64,000 nucleotides of DNA from Micromonospora echinospora (GCF_014203425.1 NZ_JACHJC010000001.1:4490001-4554000), one strand, 5' to 3'. Positions 50,795 to 63,365 are shown, numbered from the stretch's first letter. Notes: generated by a model from the sequence alone, not told the origin. Translations and numbers: made by a program.

Positions 50795-52042
50795 TCAGCG
50801 GTCGCCCGCCGGTGGGGGCGCGGCGCCGCGCAGCACCAGCGCGCTGTTGAAGCCGTCGAAGCCGCGCGCCCCGACCAGCGCGATCCGGCTGCGCGGCGGG
50901 CGTGGCTGCCGCAGGAACGTCAGCTCGCAGCCGGGCGCCGGCTCGTCCGGGCCGGCGGAGGCGGGCAGCATCCCCCGGCGGAACGCCAGCAGCGCGGTGG
51001 CCGCGTCCAGCGCCGACCCGCCCTGATGGGCGCGGCCGGTCAGCGGCTTCTGGGTGGTCACCGGCGGGGTCCGGGCACCGAACACGGCGCGCAGCGCGTC
51101 GGCCTCGGACCGGTCGTACGCGGGCACCCCGAGCGCGTCCGGCCAGATCACGTCCACGTCGTGCGGGCGTACCGCGGCGCGTTCCAGCGCCAGCCGCATC
51201 GCGCGGGCGTAGTGGGCCGGGTCCGGGCCGACGGCCGGGTCGGTGGGCGCGGCGTCGTGGGTGGCGGCCCAGCCGGTGATCTCGCCGTAGACGCGGGCGC
51301 CCCGGGCCAGCGCGTGGCCCAACTCCTCGACCACGAAGACCGCGCCGCCCTCGGCCGGCACGTAGCCGCTGGCCGCGACGTCGAACGGCCGGTACGCCCG
51401 CTCCGGGTCGGCCACGTCGCTGAGCAGGCCGGACCGTAGCTGGCAGGCGAGCGCGTACGGGCTCAGCGGGCACTCGGTGGCCCCGGCGATGACCACGGGC
51501 GTACCCCGGCGGACGGTGCGCACCGCGTGCGCCAGGCTGTCCAGCCCGCCGGCCGACTCGGAGACGGTCACCCCGGACGGCCCCTTGAACTGGTGGCGGA
51601 TCGACAGCTGCCCGACGCTCGCCGCGTAGAACCAGGCGATCGACTGGTACGCCCCGACGGTGCGGCTCGGCCCGCCCCAGAGCCGTTGCAGCTCCCGCTG
51701 CCCGAACAGGTTGCCGCCCGAGGAGCTGGCGAGCGTGACCGCCCACTTGTACGGGTCCGGTGACACCTCTGGCAGCCCGGCGTCAGCCAGCGCCAGCTTG
51801 GTGGCGGCGAAGCCGAGGTGGGTCCACCTGTCGGTCTGCACCCGCTGCCGGGTGTCGCTGGACCCGGCCGGGTCGAAGCCGGCCACCTCCCCGGCCACCC
51901 GGGTCGGATACCGCTCCGGGTCGAACAGTGTGATCGGCCCGGTACGCCGGGTGCCGGCGAGCACGGTGTTCCAGTGCGCCTCGGCGCCGATGCCGCTGGG
52001 CGCGACCACGCCGATGCCCGTCACCACGGCCCGGGCGGTCAC
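50795..52042 (-). CDS. Type II PKS chain-length factor (KS-beta)
   Basis: 415 aa. Partner of KS-alpha that sets polyketide length. The position of the KS-alpha active-site Cys is Ser163 (SESAGGLDS). Most chain-length factors have Gln there (the AEQAGG-type motif), which promotes malonyl decarboxylation for acetate priming. The second-half catalytic histidines are also lost (WPDALGVP, GRAHQGGSA). GTG at 52042 has AAGGA upstream. It lies 55 bases after KS-alpha rather than overlapping it, with a short GC-rich element between. Confidence 0.92.
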   Translation of the reverse strand: MTARAVVTGIGVVAPSGIGAEAHWNTVLAGTRRTGPITLFDPERYPTRVAGEVAGFDPAGSSDTRQRVQTDRWTHLGFAATKLALADAGLPEVSPDPYKWAVTLASSSGGNLFGQRELQRLWGGPSRTVGAYQSIAWFYAASVGQLSIRHQFKGPSGVTVSESAGGLDSLAHAVRTVRRGTPVVIAGATECPLSPYALACQLRSGLLSDVADPERAYRPFDVAASGYVPAEGGAVFVVEELGHALARGARVYGEITGWAATHDAAPTDPAVGPDPAHYARAMRLALERAAVRPHDVDVIWPDALGVPAYDRSEADALRAVFGARTPPVTTQKPLTGRAHQGGSALDAATALLAFRRGMLPASAGPDEPAPGCELTFLRQPRPPRSRIALVGARGFDGFNSALVLRGAAPPPAGDR

Positions 52043-52097
52043 GGTGCCGTCCTTGTTCGCGACTGCGGGGCTCGCAAACCCGGCTCACTCCTCGCGC

Positions 52098-53365
52098 TCA
52101 CAGTGGCGTCACCGCGAGCCGGCGGAACACCATCGCGGACTGGAAACCGCCGAACCCGCTGCCCACCGACAGCGCCACGTCCACCGGCACCTCCCGGGCC
52201 TCGTTCGGCACGTAGTCCAGGTCGCACTCCGGGTCGCGGGTGGTCCAGTTGGCGGTGGGTGGCACCACGCCGTACTCGATGGCCAGCGCGCAGGCGGCCA
52301 TCTCGATCGAGCCGATGGCGCCGAGCGAGTGGCCGACCATCGACTTGATCGAGCTGATCGGCACCCGGTACGCCGCCTCCCCCAGCGCGCGTTTGAACGC
52401 GGCCGTCTCGTGCCTGTCGTTCTGCCGGGTGCCGGAGCCGTGCGCGCTGATGTACGACACGGCTGACGGGGCGAGCCGGGCCTGGCGCAACGCGTCGCTG
52501 ATGGCCACCGCCATCTCGGCGCCGTCCGGGCGCAGCCCGGTCATGTGGAAGCCGTTGCTGCGGCTGGCGTACCCGGCGACCTCGCAGTAGACGTGCGCGC
52601 CCCGGCGGCGGGCGTGCTCGGCCTCCTCCAGCACCAGCACCGCGGCGCCCTCGGCGAGCACGAACCCGTGCCGGTCGGCGTCGAACGGCCGGGAGGCGTG
52701 CTCCGGGTCGTCGTTGTCCGGGCTGGTCGCGCCGATCGCGTCGAACGAGGCGACGGTGACCGGGGAGATCGGTGAGTCGGCGGCGCCGGCCAGCACCACG
52801 TCGGCCTCGCCGTCGGCGACGAGCTGGTGGGCGTACCCGATGGCGTCGATGCCGGAGGTGCAGCCGGTGGAGATGACCTGCGCCGGGCCGTGCAGGCCGT
52901 GCCGGCACGCCACGTCGGCGGCCAGGCTGCTGGGCACCAGCGCCTGGTAGAGGTACGGCCCGCCGAGCGCGTGGTCGACCAGCCAGTCCCGGCCGGAGTC
53001 GCTGACCCGCACGTACTCCTGCTCCAGCGCCATGGTCCCGCCGACCGCGGTGCCGAGCACCACCCCGGCGCGTTCGCGCTGCGCGTCGGTGAGGCTCAGG
53101 CCGCTGTCCGCGAGCGCCTCGGCGGAGCAGGCGAGCGCGAACTGCACGTACCGGTCGGCGCGCTGCCGCTCGGCGAGCGTGATCCCGGCGGCGTCCGGGT
53201 CGAAGTCGCACTCGGCGGCGATCTGCGAGCGGAACGGCGACGGGTCGAAGAAGCTGATCCGCCGGGTCGCGGTGCGCCCCTCGGTGATCGTCTTCCAGAA
53301 CCGGTCCCGGGTGGCGCCGCCGGGCGCGACCACGCCGACACCGGTGACCACTGTGCGCCGGCCGG

Positions 53366-53369
<4 letters not shown>
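52098..53369 (-). CDS. Type II PKS ketosynthase (KS-alpha)
   Basis: 423 aa. Minimal-PKS condensing enzyme with Cys170 in the KS-alpha signature [10 protein letters not shown], His in SAHGSGT and His in [10 protein letters not shown]. Builds the poly-beta-ketone with the chain-length factor and an ACP, in the cytoplasm. Its neighbours (cupin, aromatase/cyclase, TcmI-like cyclase) match the arrangement of spore-pigment (whiE) and pentangular-polyphenol clusters, suggesting a long unreduced chain. GTG at 53369 overlaps the cupin stop (GTGA). Confidence 0.95.
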
Positions 53370-56421
<3,052 letters not shown>

Positions 56422-56422
<1 letters not shown>

Positions 56423-58146
56423 CACGCCACCTCCGGCCGCTCGGCGGCGGGCGCCGTCGGGGCAGGACCAGCGGCGGCCGAGCGGGCCGCCCCGAAGCGG
56501 CGGAAGCGCTGCCGGCGACGGCGTACCAGGGTGGCCGACGGGACGGTGAGCAGCGGGGCGAGGTTCGCCGCGACCGCGCGGCGCAGCAGCTCGGCCGCGC
56601 CGGACGGGTCGGCGTGCGCGGCGGGACGCGGTTCCGGCACCAGCTCGTCGACCACGCCGAGGCGGCACAGGTCGGCGCCGGTGAGCCGCAGCGCGCGGGC
56701 CGCCTGCGGGGCGGCCGAGCTGTCCGGCCAGAGGATCGCGGCGCATCCCTCGGGGCTGATCACCGAGTAGACGGCGTGTTCCAGCATGAGCACCCGGTCG
56801 GCGACCGCGAGCGCGAGCGCGCCGCCGCTGCCGCCCTCGCCGGTGACCACCGCCACCACCGGCGTGGGCAGCACGGTGAGCGCGAGGATGTTCTCCGCGA
56901 TCGCCGCCGCCTGGCCCTGTTGCTCGGCGGTCACCCCCGGGTCCGCGCCGGGCGTGTCCACGAGCGTCACCACCGGCAGCCGCAGCCGGGCCGCGAGGCG
57001 CATCAGCCGCAGCGCCTTGCGGTGCCCGGCCGGGCTGGCCATGCCGAAGTTGCGGGTGACCAGCTCGGCGGTGGTGTGTCCCTTCTGGTGGCCGATCACC
57101 ATCACCGGTCGGCCGTCGAGGCGGGCGATGCCGCCGACGACGGCTGGGCAGTCCGCGCCGAGCCGGTCGCCGTGCAGCTCCACGAACCCGTCGAACGCGG
57201 TCTCCAGGTAGTCCAGTGTGGTCGGCCGGCCCGGGTGCCGTGCCGTGCGTACCGTCTCCCAGGGGTCGCGGTCCGGCGCGGCGGGCACGGCGGTCACGGC
57301 GGGTGCCGGGCGCGGCGCGGGCGCGGTCACCGGCGCGCGGCGGCCGGAGTCGGCGGCGGCGAGCAGCGCGGCGAGCCGGCCCCGCAGCGCGTGCCGGGGC
57401 ACCACCATGTCCACCTGGCCGTGGCGCACCAGGTACTCGGCGGTCTGGAAGCCCTCCGGCAGCGTGGCGCCGGTGACCTGGCGGATCACCCGGGGGCCGG
57501 CGAAGCCCAGCCGGGCGCCGCTCTCGGCGAGCACCAGGTCGGTGTTGGTGGCGAAGGACGCGGCCACCCCGCCGTACGTGGGATCGGTGACCACGCTGAC
57601 CGTGAGCAGACCCGCCTCGCGCATCCCGGCCAGCGCCTGGCTGACGGTGGCCATCTGCATCAGCGACAGCGCGCCCTCCTGCATCCGCGCGCCGCCGGAC
57701 GCCGTCACCAGCACCAGCGGGACGTCGTCGGCCAGCGCCCGCTCGGCGGTACGGGTGATCAGCTCACCGACCGCGCAGCCGAGGCTGCCGCCGAGGAAGC
57801 GGAAGTCCATCACCGCCAGCGCCACCGGGTGCCCGCCCACCCGGGCGGTGCCGCAGAGCACCGCCTCGTCCAGGCCGGTGCCCGCGCGGGCCGCGCCGAG
57901 CCGGTGCGGGTACGGCAGCGCGTCGACGAACTCGATCGGGTCGACGCGTACCGCCCGGTCCGGCAGCGGCGTGAACGAGTCCGGGTCGGCGAGCTGCGCC
58001 ACCCGGTCCGGCGCGTCGAGCCGGGCGTGCGAGCCGCACTCCGGACACACGTCCAGGTTGCGGCGCAGCCGCTTGCGGTAGAGCAGCGAGGCGCACCCGT
58101 CGCACCGGGACCAGAGCTGCTCGTCGCGCGGGGCGGTGGTGGTCAC
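56422..58146 (-). CDS. Acetyl-CoA carboxylase carboxyltransferase, AccD-AccA fusion
   Basis: 574 aa. Residues about 10-35 are the AccD zinc ribbon (CDGC ... CPEC). The beta-type half (to about 285) has TASGGARMQEGA, and the alpha-type half (about 310-530) has GHQKGHTTAELVTRNFG and VDTPGADPGVTAEQQGQA. Bacterial AccD and AccA are usually separate; here they are one chain in beta-alpha order. Produces malonyl-CoA for the adjacent PKS. The C-terminus is an Arg-rich tail. GTG at 58146 overlaps the cyclase stop (GTGA). Confidence 0.93.
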
Positions 58147-58496
58147 TGTGGCCGCCCGGCGGCGTCGTGCAGGTGGGCCGGGGCGTCGTACCGGTAGAAG
58201 CAGTGCGCCATCGCGTCGCGGGGCGAGCGCCACGTCGGCAGGTACGGCGAGATGAACGGCCGCAGCCGTTCGCTGATCCGGACGAACTCCGGATGCCCAC
58301 GGTTGTCCTCCACCGCGCCCTGCGCGGGCGTCTCCGTCTCCAGCAGATGGACGTAGAGATCGTGCAGCCGGTACAGCGAACGGTGCCGGACACCGACCAG
58401 GCCCGGCAGCTCGGTCGCGTCGGACTCGGCGAAGATCTCGGCCACCCGGTCCTCGGCCGTGGGCACCACCTTGGCGACGATGAGCGAACGGTCCAT
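58143..58496 (-). CDS. TcmI-like polyketide cyclase 1
   Basis: 117 aa, a dimeric ferredoxin-like alpha/beta barrel cyclase. SLIVAKVVPTAEDRVAEIFAES and GVRHRSLYRLHDLYVHL are strongly characteristic of the TcmI/WhiE ORFVII family, which closes later rings of the polyketide. First gene of operon A. It is a paralogue of the cyclase at 59809-60156, with which it shares IFAESDATELP and GVRHRSLY. ATG start at 58496. Confidence 0.93.
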   Translation of the reverse strand: MDRSLIVAKVVPTAEDRVAEIFAESDATELPGLVGVRHRSLYRLHDLYVHLLETETPAQGAVEDNRGHPEFVRISERLRPFISPYLPTWRSPRDAMAHCFYRYDAPAHLHDAAGRPQ

Positions 58497-58906
58497 TCGC
58501 GGCCTCCCTGCGTACGTCCCGGTGCGCGGCGAACCGGTCGCGCCGCACGGATCGCCACACGGTGCCGCCGAGGCCGTCTACCGGGCGTCAACCGCGCCCC
58601 ATCGCGCCACAAACATGGTGACGCTGCGTTGACGGAAGCTGTGCGCGAGCTATGGGAAGATCGCCTTCCGGGTTCCAGCGGCGACACTTATTCGCAGATC
58701 ACGGGCGTGTCACGGGGCCTACTGCGGACAGTCGGGTGAACGACCGACCGTTGACTGAGAGTAACAGGCGTTGATATTCTCCGTCTCGGTCAGCCCGGCC
58801 ACGGTGGAGGTTTCCGACCGTGGCGGAGGCGTTCCGACACCGGCGTCGCGGGCGACGGGCCGGGAGACGAGGTCGGGACGAGGGTTCCGGTGCTGGGGGG
58901 TGCGCC
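58497..58906. promoter_or_regulatory. Divergent control region of operon A and the SARP gene
   Basis: 410 bp without a gene, unusually AT-rich in 58590-58800. On the plus strand TTGACT (58751-58756), 18 bases, TATTCT (58775-58780) is a good sigma-70-like promoter for the SARP gene. A weaker pair is TTGACG (58629-58634) and TATGGG (58651-58656). Heptamer direct repeats expected for SARP binding upstream of operon A could not be fixed by eye. Confidence 0.55.
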
Positions 58907-59746
58907 GTGTCGGGTGGATCGAGGATGCCGACGGCGGGCGAACCCGCCCCACGGGTGGCACTGCACCTGCTCGGCGGATTCCAGTTGCTGCACGACGACA
59001 CACCGGTGGTCGTACCCCGGGGCCTGCAACGCGTCATCGCCCTGATCGGCCTGCGCCCGGCCGCCACCCGCAGCCACCTCGCCGGGCTGCTCTGGCCCGA
59101 GACCCCGGAGGAGCGCGCGTTGTCGTCGCTGCGTACCGCGCTGTGGCGGCTGCGGCAGGACCCGTGCTGCCCGCTGCGCACCGACGGCGACACCGTCCGC
59201 CTCGGCCCGACGGTCCGCCTCGACGTGGACGACCTGGTGGAGACGGCGACGCTGGTACGCGAGGGCGCCGTCCCACGCGGCGCGGCCGGCGCCGGCCGCC
59301 ACGACCTGCTCCCCGGCTGGTACGACGACTGGGTGCTGCTGGAACGCGAGCGGCTGCGCCAACTGCGCCTGCACATGCTGGAGGAACTCGCCGGCAACCA
59401 CCTCACCGCCGGCCGGCACGGCGAGGCGCTGGAGGCGGCGCTGGAGGCGATGGCCGCCGAACCGCTGCGGGAGACCCCGCACCGCCTGGTGGTCCGCATC
59501 CACCTGGCCGAGGGCAACGCGTTCGAGGCGGTCCACTCCTTCTACGTCTACCGTGACCTGCTCCTGCGCGAACTGCGTCTGGAACCCTCCCCGGCCATGA
59601 CGGCGCTGCTGGACGACACGCTCGCGCCGATCCGCCGCGCCAGCCGGCCGGAACCGCCGCCACGGCGCGCGGACCGCAGCGCCAAGCCGGCGCCGCGCGC
59701 GCCCGCCGCTCCGCCGCCACCATCAAAGCCCCGGGGTACGCGGTGA
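58907..59746 (+). CDS. SARP-family pathway activator
   Basis: 279 aa from GTG at 58907, which has GGGGGG six bases upstream; ATG at 58925 is an alternative. An OmpR-like winged-helix DNA-binding domain (VALHLLGGFQLLHDD, RSHLAGLLWPETPEERALSSLRTALWRLR) is followed by the bacterial transcriptional activator domain (LLPGWYDDWVLLERERLRQLRLHMLEELA). The tail is Pro/Arg-rich. SARPs turn on adjacent biosynthetic genes; its position between the two cyclases, divergent from operon A, marks it as the cluster's activator. Confidence 0.93.
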   Translation: MSGGSRMPTAGEPAPRVALHLLGGFQLLHDDTPVVVPRGLQRVIALIGLRPAATRSHLAGLLWPETPEERALSSLRTALWRLRQDPCCPLRTDGDTVRLGPTVRLDVDDLVETATLVREGAVPRGAAGAGRHDLLPGWYDDWVLLERERLRQLRLHMLEELAGNHLTAGRHGEALEAALEAMAAEPLRETPHRLVVRIHLAEGNAFEAVHSFYVYRDLLLRELRLEPSPAMTALLDDTLAPIRRASRPEPPPRRADRSAKPAPRAPAAPPPPSKPRGTR

Positions 59747-59808
59747 CGGCGAGGTGACAGCGCGACCGACACGGTGAGGCCAGCACCGGTGCGGCAGAGG
59801 GGGTCACG

Positions 59809-60156
59809 ATGAGTCGACTGTTGGTGGTCAGCCGGATCGTGCCGGGCGCACAGGGACGGGTGGCGCAGATCTTCGCCGAGTCCGACGCGACGGAACTGCC
59901 CCACCTCACCGGCGTCCGGCACCGGTCCCTGTACTACCTGCACGACCTGTGCGTCCATCTGATGGAGACGGTCGACGTGGCGCCCGACCTGACCGCGGAA
60001 CTGCGCGACAACCCGCTCTACGAACAGATGAACAAGCGGCTGTCCGCGCACACCTCGCCATACCTGCCGACCTGGGACTCGCCCCGGGACGCGGTGGCCG
60101 GCTGCTTCTACAGCTGGACCGCCGCCGGCACCCGTGCGCCCGACCGGATCCGCTGA
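59809..60156 (+). CDS. TcmI-like polyketide cyclase 2
   Basis: 115 aa. LLVVSRIVPGAQGRVAQIFAES and GVRHRSLYYLHDLCVHL place it in the TcmI family with the cyclase at 58143-58496. The two differ most in the middle (TVDVAPDLTAELRDNP here), so they may close different rings. It follows the SARP gene by 62 bases and is probably cotranscribed with it. ATG at 59809. Confidence 0.92.
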   Translation: MSRLLVVSRIVPGAQGRVAQIFAESDATELPHLTGVRHRSLYYLHDLCVHLMETVDVAPDLTAELRDNPLYEQMNKRLSAHTSPYLPTWDSPRDAVAGCFYSWTAAGTRAPDRIR

Positions 60157-60177
60157 CCGGACACGGGCGACGGACGG

Positions 60178-60219
60178 GGCGCCCCGGAACCACGCACGGC
60201 ACCCAGGTTCCGGGGCGCC
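60178..60219 (+). terminator. Terminator after cyclase 2
   Basis: A perfect 14-bp stem (GGCGCCCCGGAACC and its complement) with a 14-base loop lies 21 bases after the stop, marking the right end of the polyketide locus. The rest of the gap to 60444 holds no gene. Confidence 0.85.
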
Positions 60220-60444
60220 TCCCGGCCGTTCACAACTCGATTCCCGCTGACCGCCTGGCCGTGCGCCGGCAGGTCCTCCACCGTCCGCCCGACGCACGCT
60301 CGGTCACTTTCCGGCCACCGGCGGGCACCGCCCGTCCCGCCGTCGCGGCCCGCCACCGGCCTGCCTGTCGTCGGCGGCGCGCGTGTGCGAAGCTGCCCCG
60401 AGTCTTTCGCCATCGTCGTGCACGTACATAGAAGGAGGTTGGCC

Positions 60445-61500
60445 ATGCCGTCGAGCTTCGGGCAGTGGCTGTTCGTGATCCTGGCCCTGCTCATCGGACT
60501 GGTCGTCGGCTGGGTGGTCAGCGGCCGCCGGCCCGGCGCCGCGACGCCCACGGTGGAGACCACCCCCGCGGTGACCGCCACCATCGACGAGCCGCGTCCG
60601 GTCGCGGTCGTCGACGAGCCCCCGGCGGCCGCCACCGTGTCCGAGCCCGCCCTCGCCGAGTCCGCGACCGTCGAGCCGGCCGTCGCCACCGCCGCCCGCT
60701 CCGCCGACGAGCCCGCCGCGGCCTCCCTCGCCGCCTCCGAGCCGGTCGCCTCCGACCCGGTCGTGTCCGAGCCCGAGCCCGTTGTTTCCGACCCGGTCAT
60801 GTCCGAGCCCGTCGTGTCCGAGCCCGTCGTGTCCGAGCCCGAGCCCGTTGTTTCCGAGCCGGTCGTGTCCGAGCTGGTGTCGACCCCCGCCGAGAACGAG
60901 CCGGTGGCCACCGAACCGATTGCCGCGCCCGCGCCCGTGGCCGACGCCGACCCGGTGACGGCTCCGGCCACCGTTGACGCCGACCCGGTGACGGCTCCGG
61001 CCACCGTTGACGCCGACCCGGTGACGGCTCCGGCCACCGTTGACGCCGACCCGGTGGCGGCTCCGGCCACCGTTGACGCCGAGCCGGTGGCGGTTACGGC
61101 CGCCCAGGACGAGCCGGTCGCGGAGCACGAGCCCGCGGTTGGCACGACCATCGACGCGCAGGCCGTCGAGGCCGCGCCCGTCGAGGTCACCGAGCCGGCC
61201 GCCGTGCCCGCGCCGCGTACCTCGGTCGAGAACGACGTACCGGCCGCTACGGACACCGACGTGCCGGACGACTTCCGGCGGATCCAGGGCATCGGGCCGA
61301 AGCTGGCCGCCGCTCTGCAGGAAGCCGGGATCCGCACCTACCGGCAGCTCGCCGAGCTGGACGAAGCCGCGCTGCGGCAGACGGTGAAGGCCGCCGGCCT
61401 GCGCTCCGCGCCGGGTCTGGCCACCTGGTCGCAGCAGGCGAAGGTGCTGGCGGGTGCCGGCGCGGACGCCGACCGGGTGCTCCCGGCCGCCGCCGAGTAG
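60445..61500 (+). CDS. Membrane-anchored repeat protein with C-terminal helix-hairpin-helix
   Basis: 351 aa. ATG at 60445 follows AAGGAGG. One transmembrane helix (about residues 8-28, WLFVILALLIGLVVGWVV) is followed by a 250-residue low-complexity region rich in Val, Ala, Glu and Pro, with SEPVV-type repeats and four 11-residue VTAPATVDADP repeats. Residues about 273-335 hold a helix-hairpin-helix (DDFRRIQGIGPKLAAALQEAG), as seen at the ends of some NuoE-like and DUF4332 proteins, which can bind nucleic acid. The linker would let the domain reach away from the membrane. Function unknown. Confidence 0.8.
   Translation: MPSSFGQWLFVILALLIGLVVGWVVSGRRPGAATPTVETTPAVTATIDEPRPVAVVDEPPAAATVSEPALAESATVEPAVATAARSADEPAAASLAASEPVASDPVVSEPEPVVSDPVMSEPVVSEPVVSEPEPVVSEPVVSELVSTPAENEPVATEPIAAPAPVADADPVTAPATVDADPVTAPATVDADPVTAPATVDADPVAAPATVDAEPVAVTAAQDEPVAEHEPAVGTTIDAQAVEAAPVEVTEPAAVPAPRTSVENDVPAATDTDVPDDFRRIQGIGPKLAAALQEAGIRTYRQLAELDEAALRQTVKAAGLRSAPGLATWSQQAKVLAGAGADADRVLPAAAE
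60943..61074. repeat. 33-bp tandem repeats within the helix-hairpin-helix gene
   Basis: Four nearly perfect 33-base units starting at 60943, 60976, 61009 and 61042 encode DADPVTAPATV; a fifth degenerate unit follows. Shorter 15-base units encoding VVSEP lie at about 60760-60880. Confidence 0.9.
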
Positions 61501-61515
61501 ACGCTCCTCCGCATT

Positions 61516-61551
61516 CCGGGCCGGTGGTGACAATGGTCGCCACCGGCCCGG
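61516..61551 (+). terminator. Terminator after the helix-hairpin-helix gene
   Basis: A perfect 12-bp stem (CCGGGCCGGTGG and its complement) with a 12-base loop starts 15 bases after the stop. The remainder of the gap to 61812 is C/A-rich low-complexity sequence (repeated CCCGCCAC-type words) without a gene; the ltrA promoter should lie in its last 80 bases. Confidence 0.82.
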
Positions 61552-61812
61552 CGCGTTTCCCCACCCCGCCACCTCCCCGACCTGACAGCCCGCCCCGCCA
61601 CAACCCCGAACTGGCTACCTCACCACCCCATCGACCCCGCCACCTCACCGAACTGGCGCACCAACCCGCCAGAACCCCGACGTGGTGGCATCACCACCCC
61701 GTCACCCCGGACCGGTATGCCGGAAAACTGACCGCACGCGGGCGGGCATGACTACGGTCGGTGAAGGGCCGGCACGGCCCGCCGCACGAACCGCCACCCG
61801 CAGGAGCAAGTC

Positions 61813-63015
61813 GTGCCCACCGCAGCGCCGGAGCCCGCCGGCCGGCGAGCGCCGGTCCGCGATCCGGAGGCGCCACGCCGGGTCACGCTGCTGGAGCTCT
61901 TCTTCGACCTGGTCTACGTGGTCGCGCTCACGCTGATCTCGCGCAACCTGGTGGCCGGTGTCAGCTGGCAGCAGGCCGCCGAGTCCCTGGTCATACTGAT
62001 GGCGATCTGGTGGACCTGGGCGATCACCACGCTCGTCACCGACATCTACGATCCGCAGCGCACCGAGATCAAGCTGCTGATCGTGGCGGTCATGTTCGGC
62101 GCGCTGCTGATGACCACAGCAATCCCGGAGGCGTTCGCCTCCCGCGGCCTGGTGTTCGGCGGCACGTACGTGGCGATCCATCTCGGACGCGGCCTGTTCC
62201 TGATGCCCGCCGTGCGCCGGCATACGCAGAGCAGCCGCCGGGCCATCCGCATCTTCGTCTGGTTCGCCGTATCGGCGGTGCCCTGGTTGATCGGCGCGCT
62301 CGCCGCGCACGGCACCGCCCGGTTGTGGTTCTGGGCCGGCGCCCTGGCCATCGACTATCTCGGGTTCCGGCTGGCGTATCCGGTGCCCTGGCTGGGCGCG
62401 GTGCCGCACGCCCAGCGCAACGTGACCGCCGAGCACCTCTCCGAGCGGTACCAGCAGTTCTTCATCATCGCGCTCGGCGACGCCGTGCTGGTCGCCGGCA
62501 CCGTGTTCAGTACGCACCACTCGGAGGTGGAGAACCTGGCCGCCTTCGCCGTCGCGTTCTTCACCACGCTGCTGCTCTGGCGCATCTACGTGCACAAGTC
62601 CGGTGAGTTGCTGCCGCACGCCATCGCGCGGGCCGCCCAGCCGAGCCGGTTCCTCAACACCGCGCCGTACACCCATCTGCTGATGGTGGCCGGCGTGGTG
62701 GCCACCGCGGCGGGCTTCGACCTGGTCCTGCTGGAACCGACCGGCCACACCCCGCCGGCCTGGCTGGCGGTGATCCTCGGCGGCCCGGCGCTGTTCCTGG
62801 CCGGTCGGGCCGCCTTCGAGTACGAGGTGTTCAGCCGCGTCTCGCGGTCCCGCCCCGGCGGGGTGCTGGCGCTGTTGACGATCGCGCCGGCCGCGTTGTT
62901 CCTGGCGCCGGTCTACGCCTCCGGGGGCGCGATGCTGGTCCTGGCCGGGGTGGCCGTCGCCGACTACCGCCGGAGCCGGGGCCGCCCGCCCGAGGAGCCG
63001 GTGCCGCCGCACTGA
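61813..63015 (+). CDS. ltrA: Low-temperature-requirement A (LtrA) family membrane protein
   Basis: 400 aa, about ten hydrophobic helices. The family signature RVTLLELFFDLVYVVALT lies near the N-terminus, and RYQQFFIIALGDAV is also typical. LtrA was named in Listeria for growth at low temperature; the transported substrate or activity is unknown. GTG at 61813 has AGGAG six bases upstream. Confidence 0.9.
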   Translation: MPTAAPEPAGRRAPVRDPEAPRRVTLLELFFDLVYVVALTLISRNLVAGVSWQQAAESLVILMAIWWTWAITTLVTDIYDPQRTEIKLLIVAVMFGALLMTTAIPEAFASRGLVFGGTYVAIHLGRGLFLMPAVRRHTQSSRRAIRIFVWFAVSAVPWLIGALAAHGTARLWFWAGALAIDYLGFRLAYPVPWLGAVPHAQRNVTAEHLSERYQQFFIIALGDAVLVAGTVFSTHHSEVENLAAFAVAFFTTLLLWRIYVHKSGELLPHAIARAAQPSRFLNTAPYTHLLMVAGVVATAAGFDLVLLEPTGHTPPAWLAVILGGPALFLAGRAAFEYEVFSRVSRSRPGGVLALLTIAPAALFLAPVYASGGAMLVLAGVAVADYRRSRGRPPEEPVPPH

Positions 63016-63134
63016 CGGACGCCGCCGGTAATCGGAATCGGCCGCGCCGGGACCGGCGCGCCGTTTGGCGGATCACCCGCCCGGGGTACATGGCCTCCAC
63101 CTCGAATCCACCACAACCCCAGTGGAGGCAACTG

Positions 63135-63341
63135 ATGCGCGGCACCTCGATATTCGGCGTCCTGGTCGTCATCTGGCTCATCATCGGTGCCATCGCCGCC
63201 GGTCAGCGCGGCTACTACGGCAACGACGAGACGAACTGCGCGGAGGCGGGCACGATCCTGGTCACCATCGTGGCCGGCCCGCTGAACTACATCGGCGCCA
63301 ACCCGAAGGTGGACTGCAAGCTTCCCGAGCCGTCCAAGTAG
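63135..63341 (+). CDS. Small single-span membrane protein
   Basis: 68 aa from ATG at 63135, which has GGAGG seven bases upstream; an ATG at 63090 is in frame but has a poor site. A transmembrane helix (FGVLVVIWLIIGAIAAG, residues about 7-24) is followed by an external loop with two Cys (NCAEAG and VDCKLPEP), perhaps a disulfide. Similar tiny proteins are common in actinobacteria; no function is known to me. Confidence 0.72.
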   Translation: MRGTSIFGVLVVIWLIIGAIAAGQRGYYGNDETNCAEAGTILVTIVAGPLNYIGANPKVDCKLPEPSK

Positions 63342-63365
63342 GCCGCCACCCCCGTACTCCCCTCT

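Noticed and set aside
50795..52042. A third active ketosynthase
   Set aside because: The active-site Cys and the catalytic His motifs are missing, and the position after KS-alpha identifies a chain-length factor.
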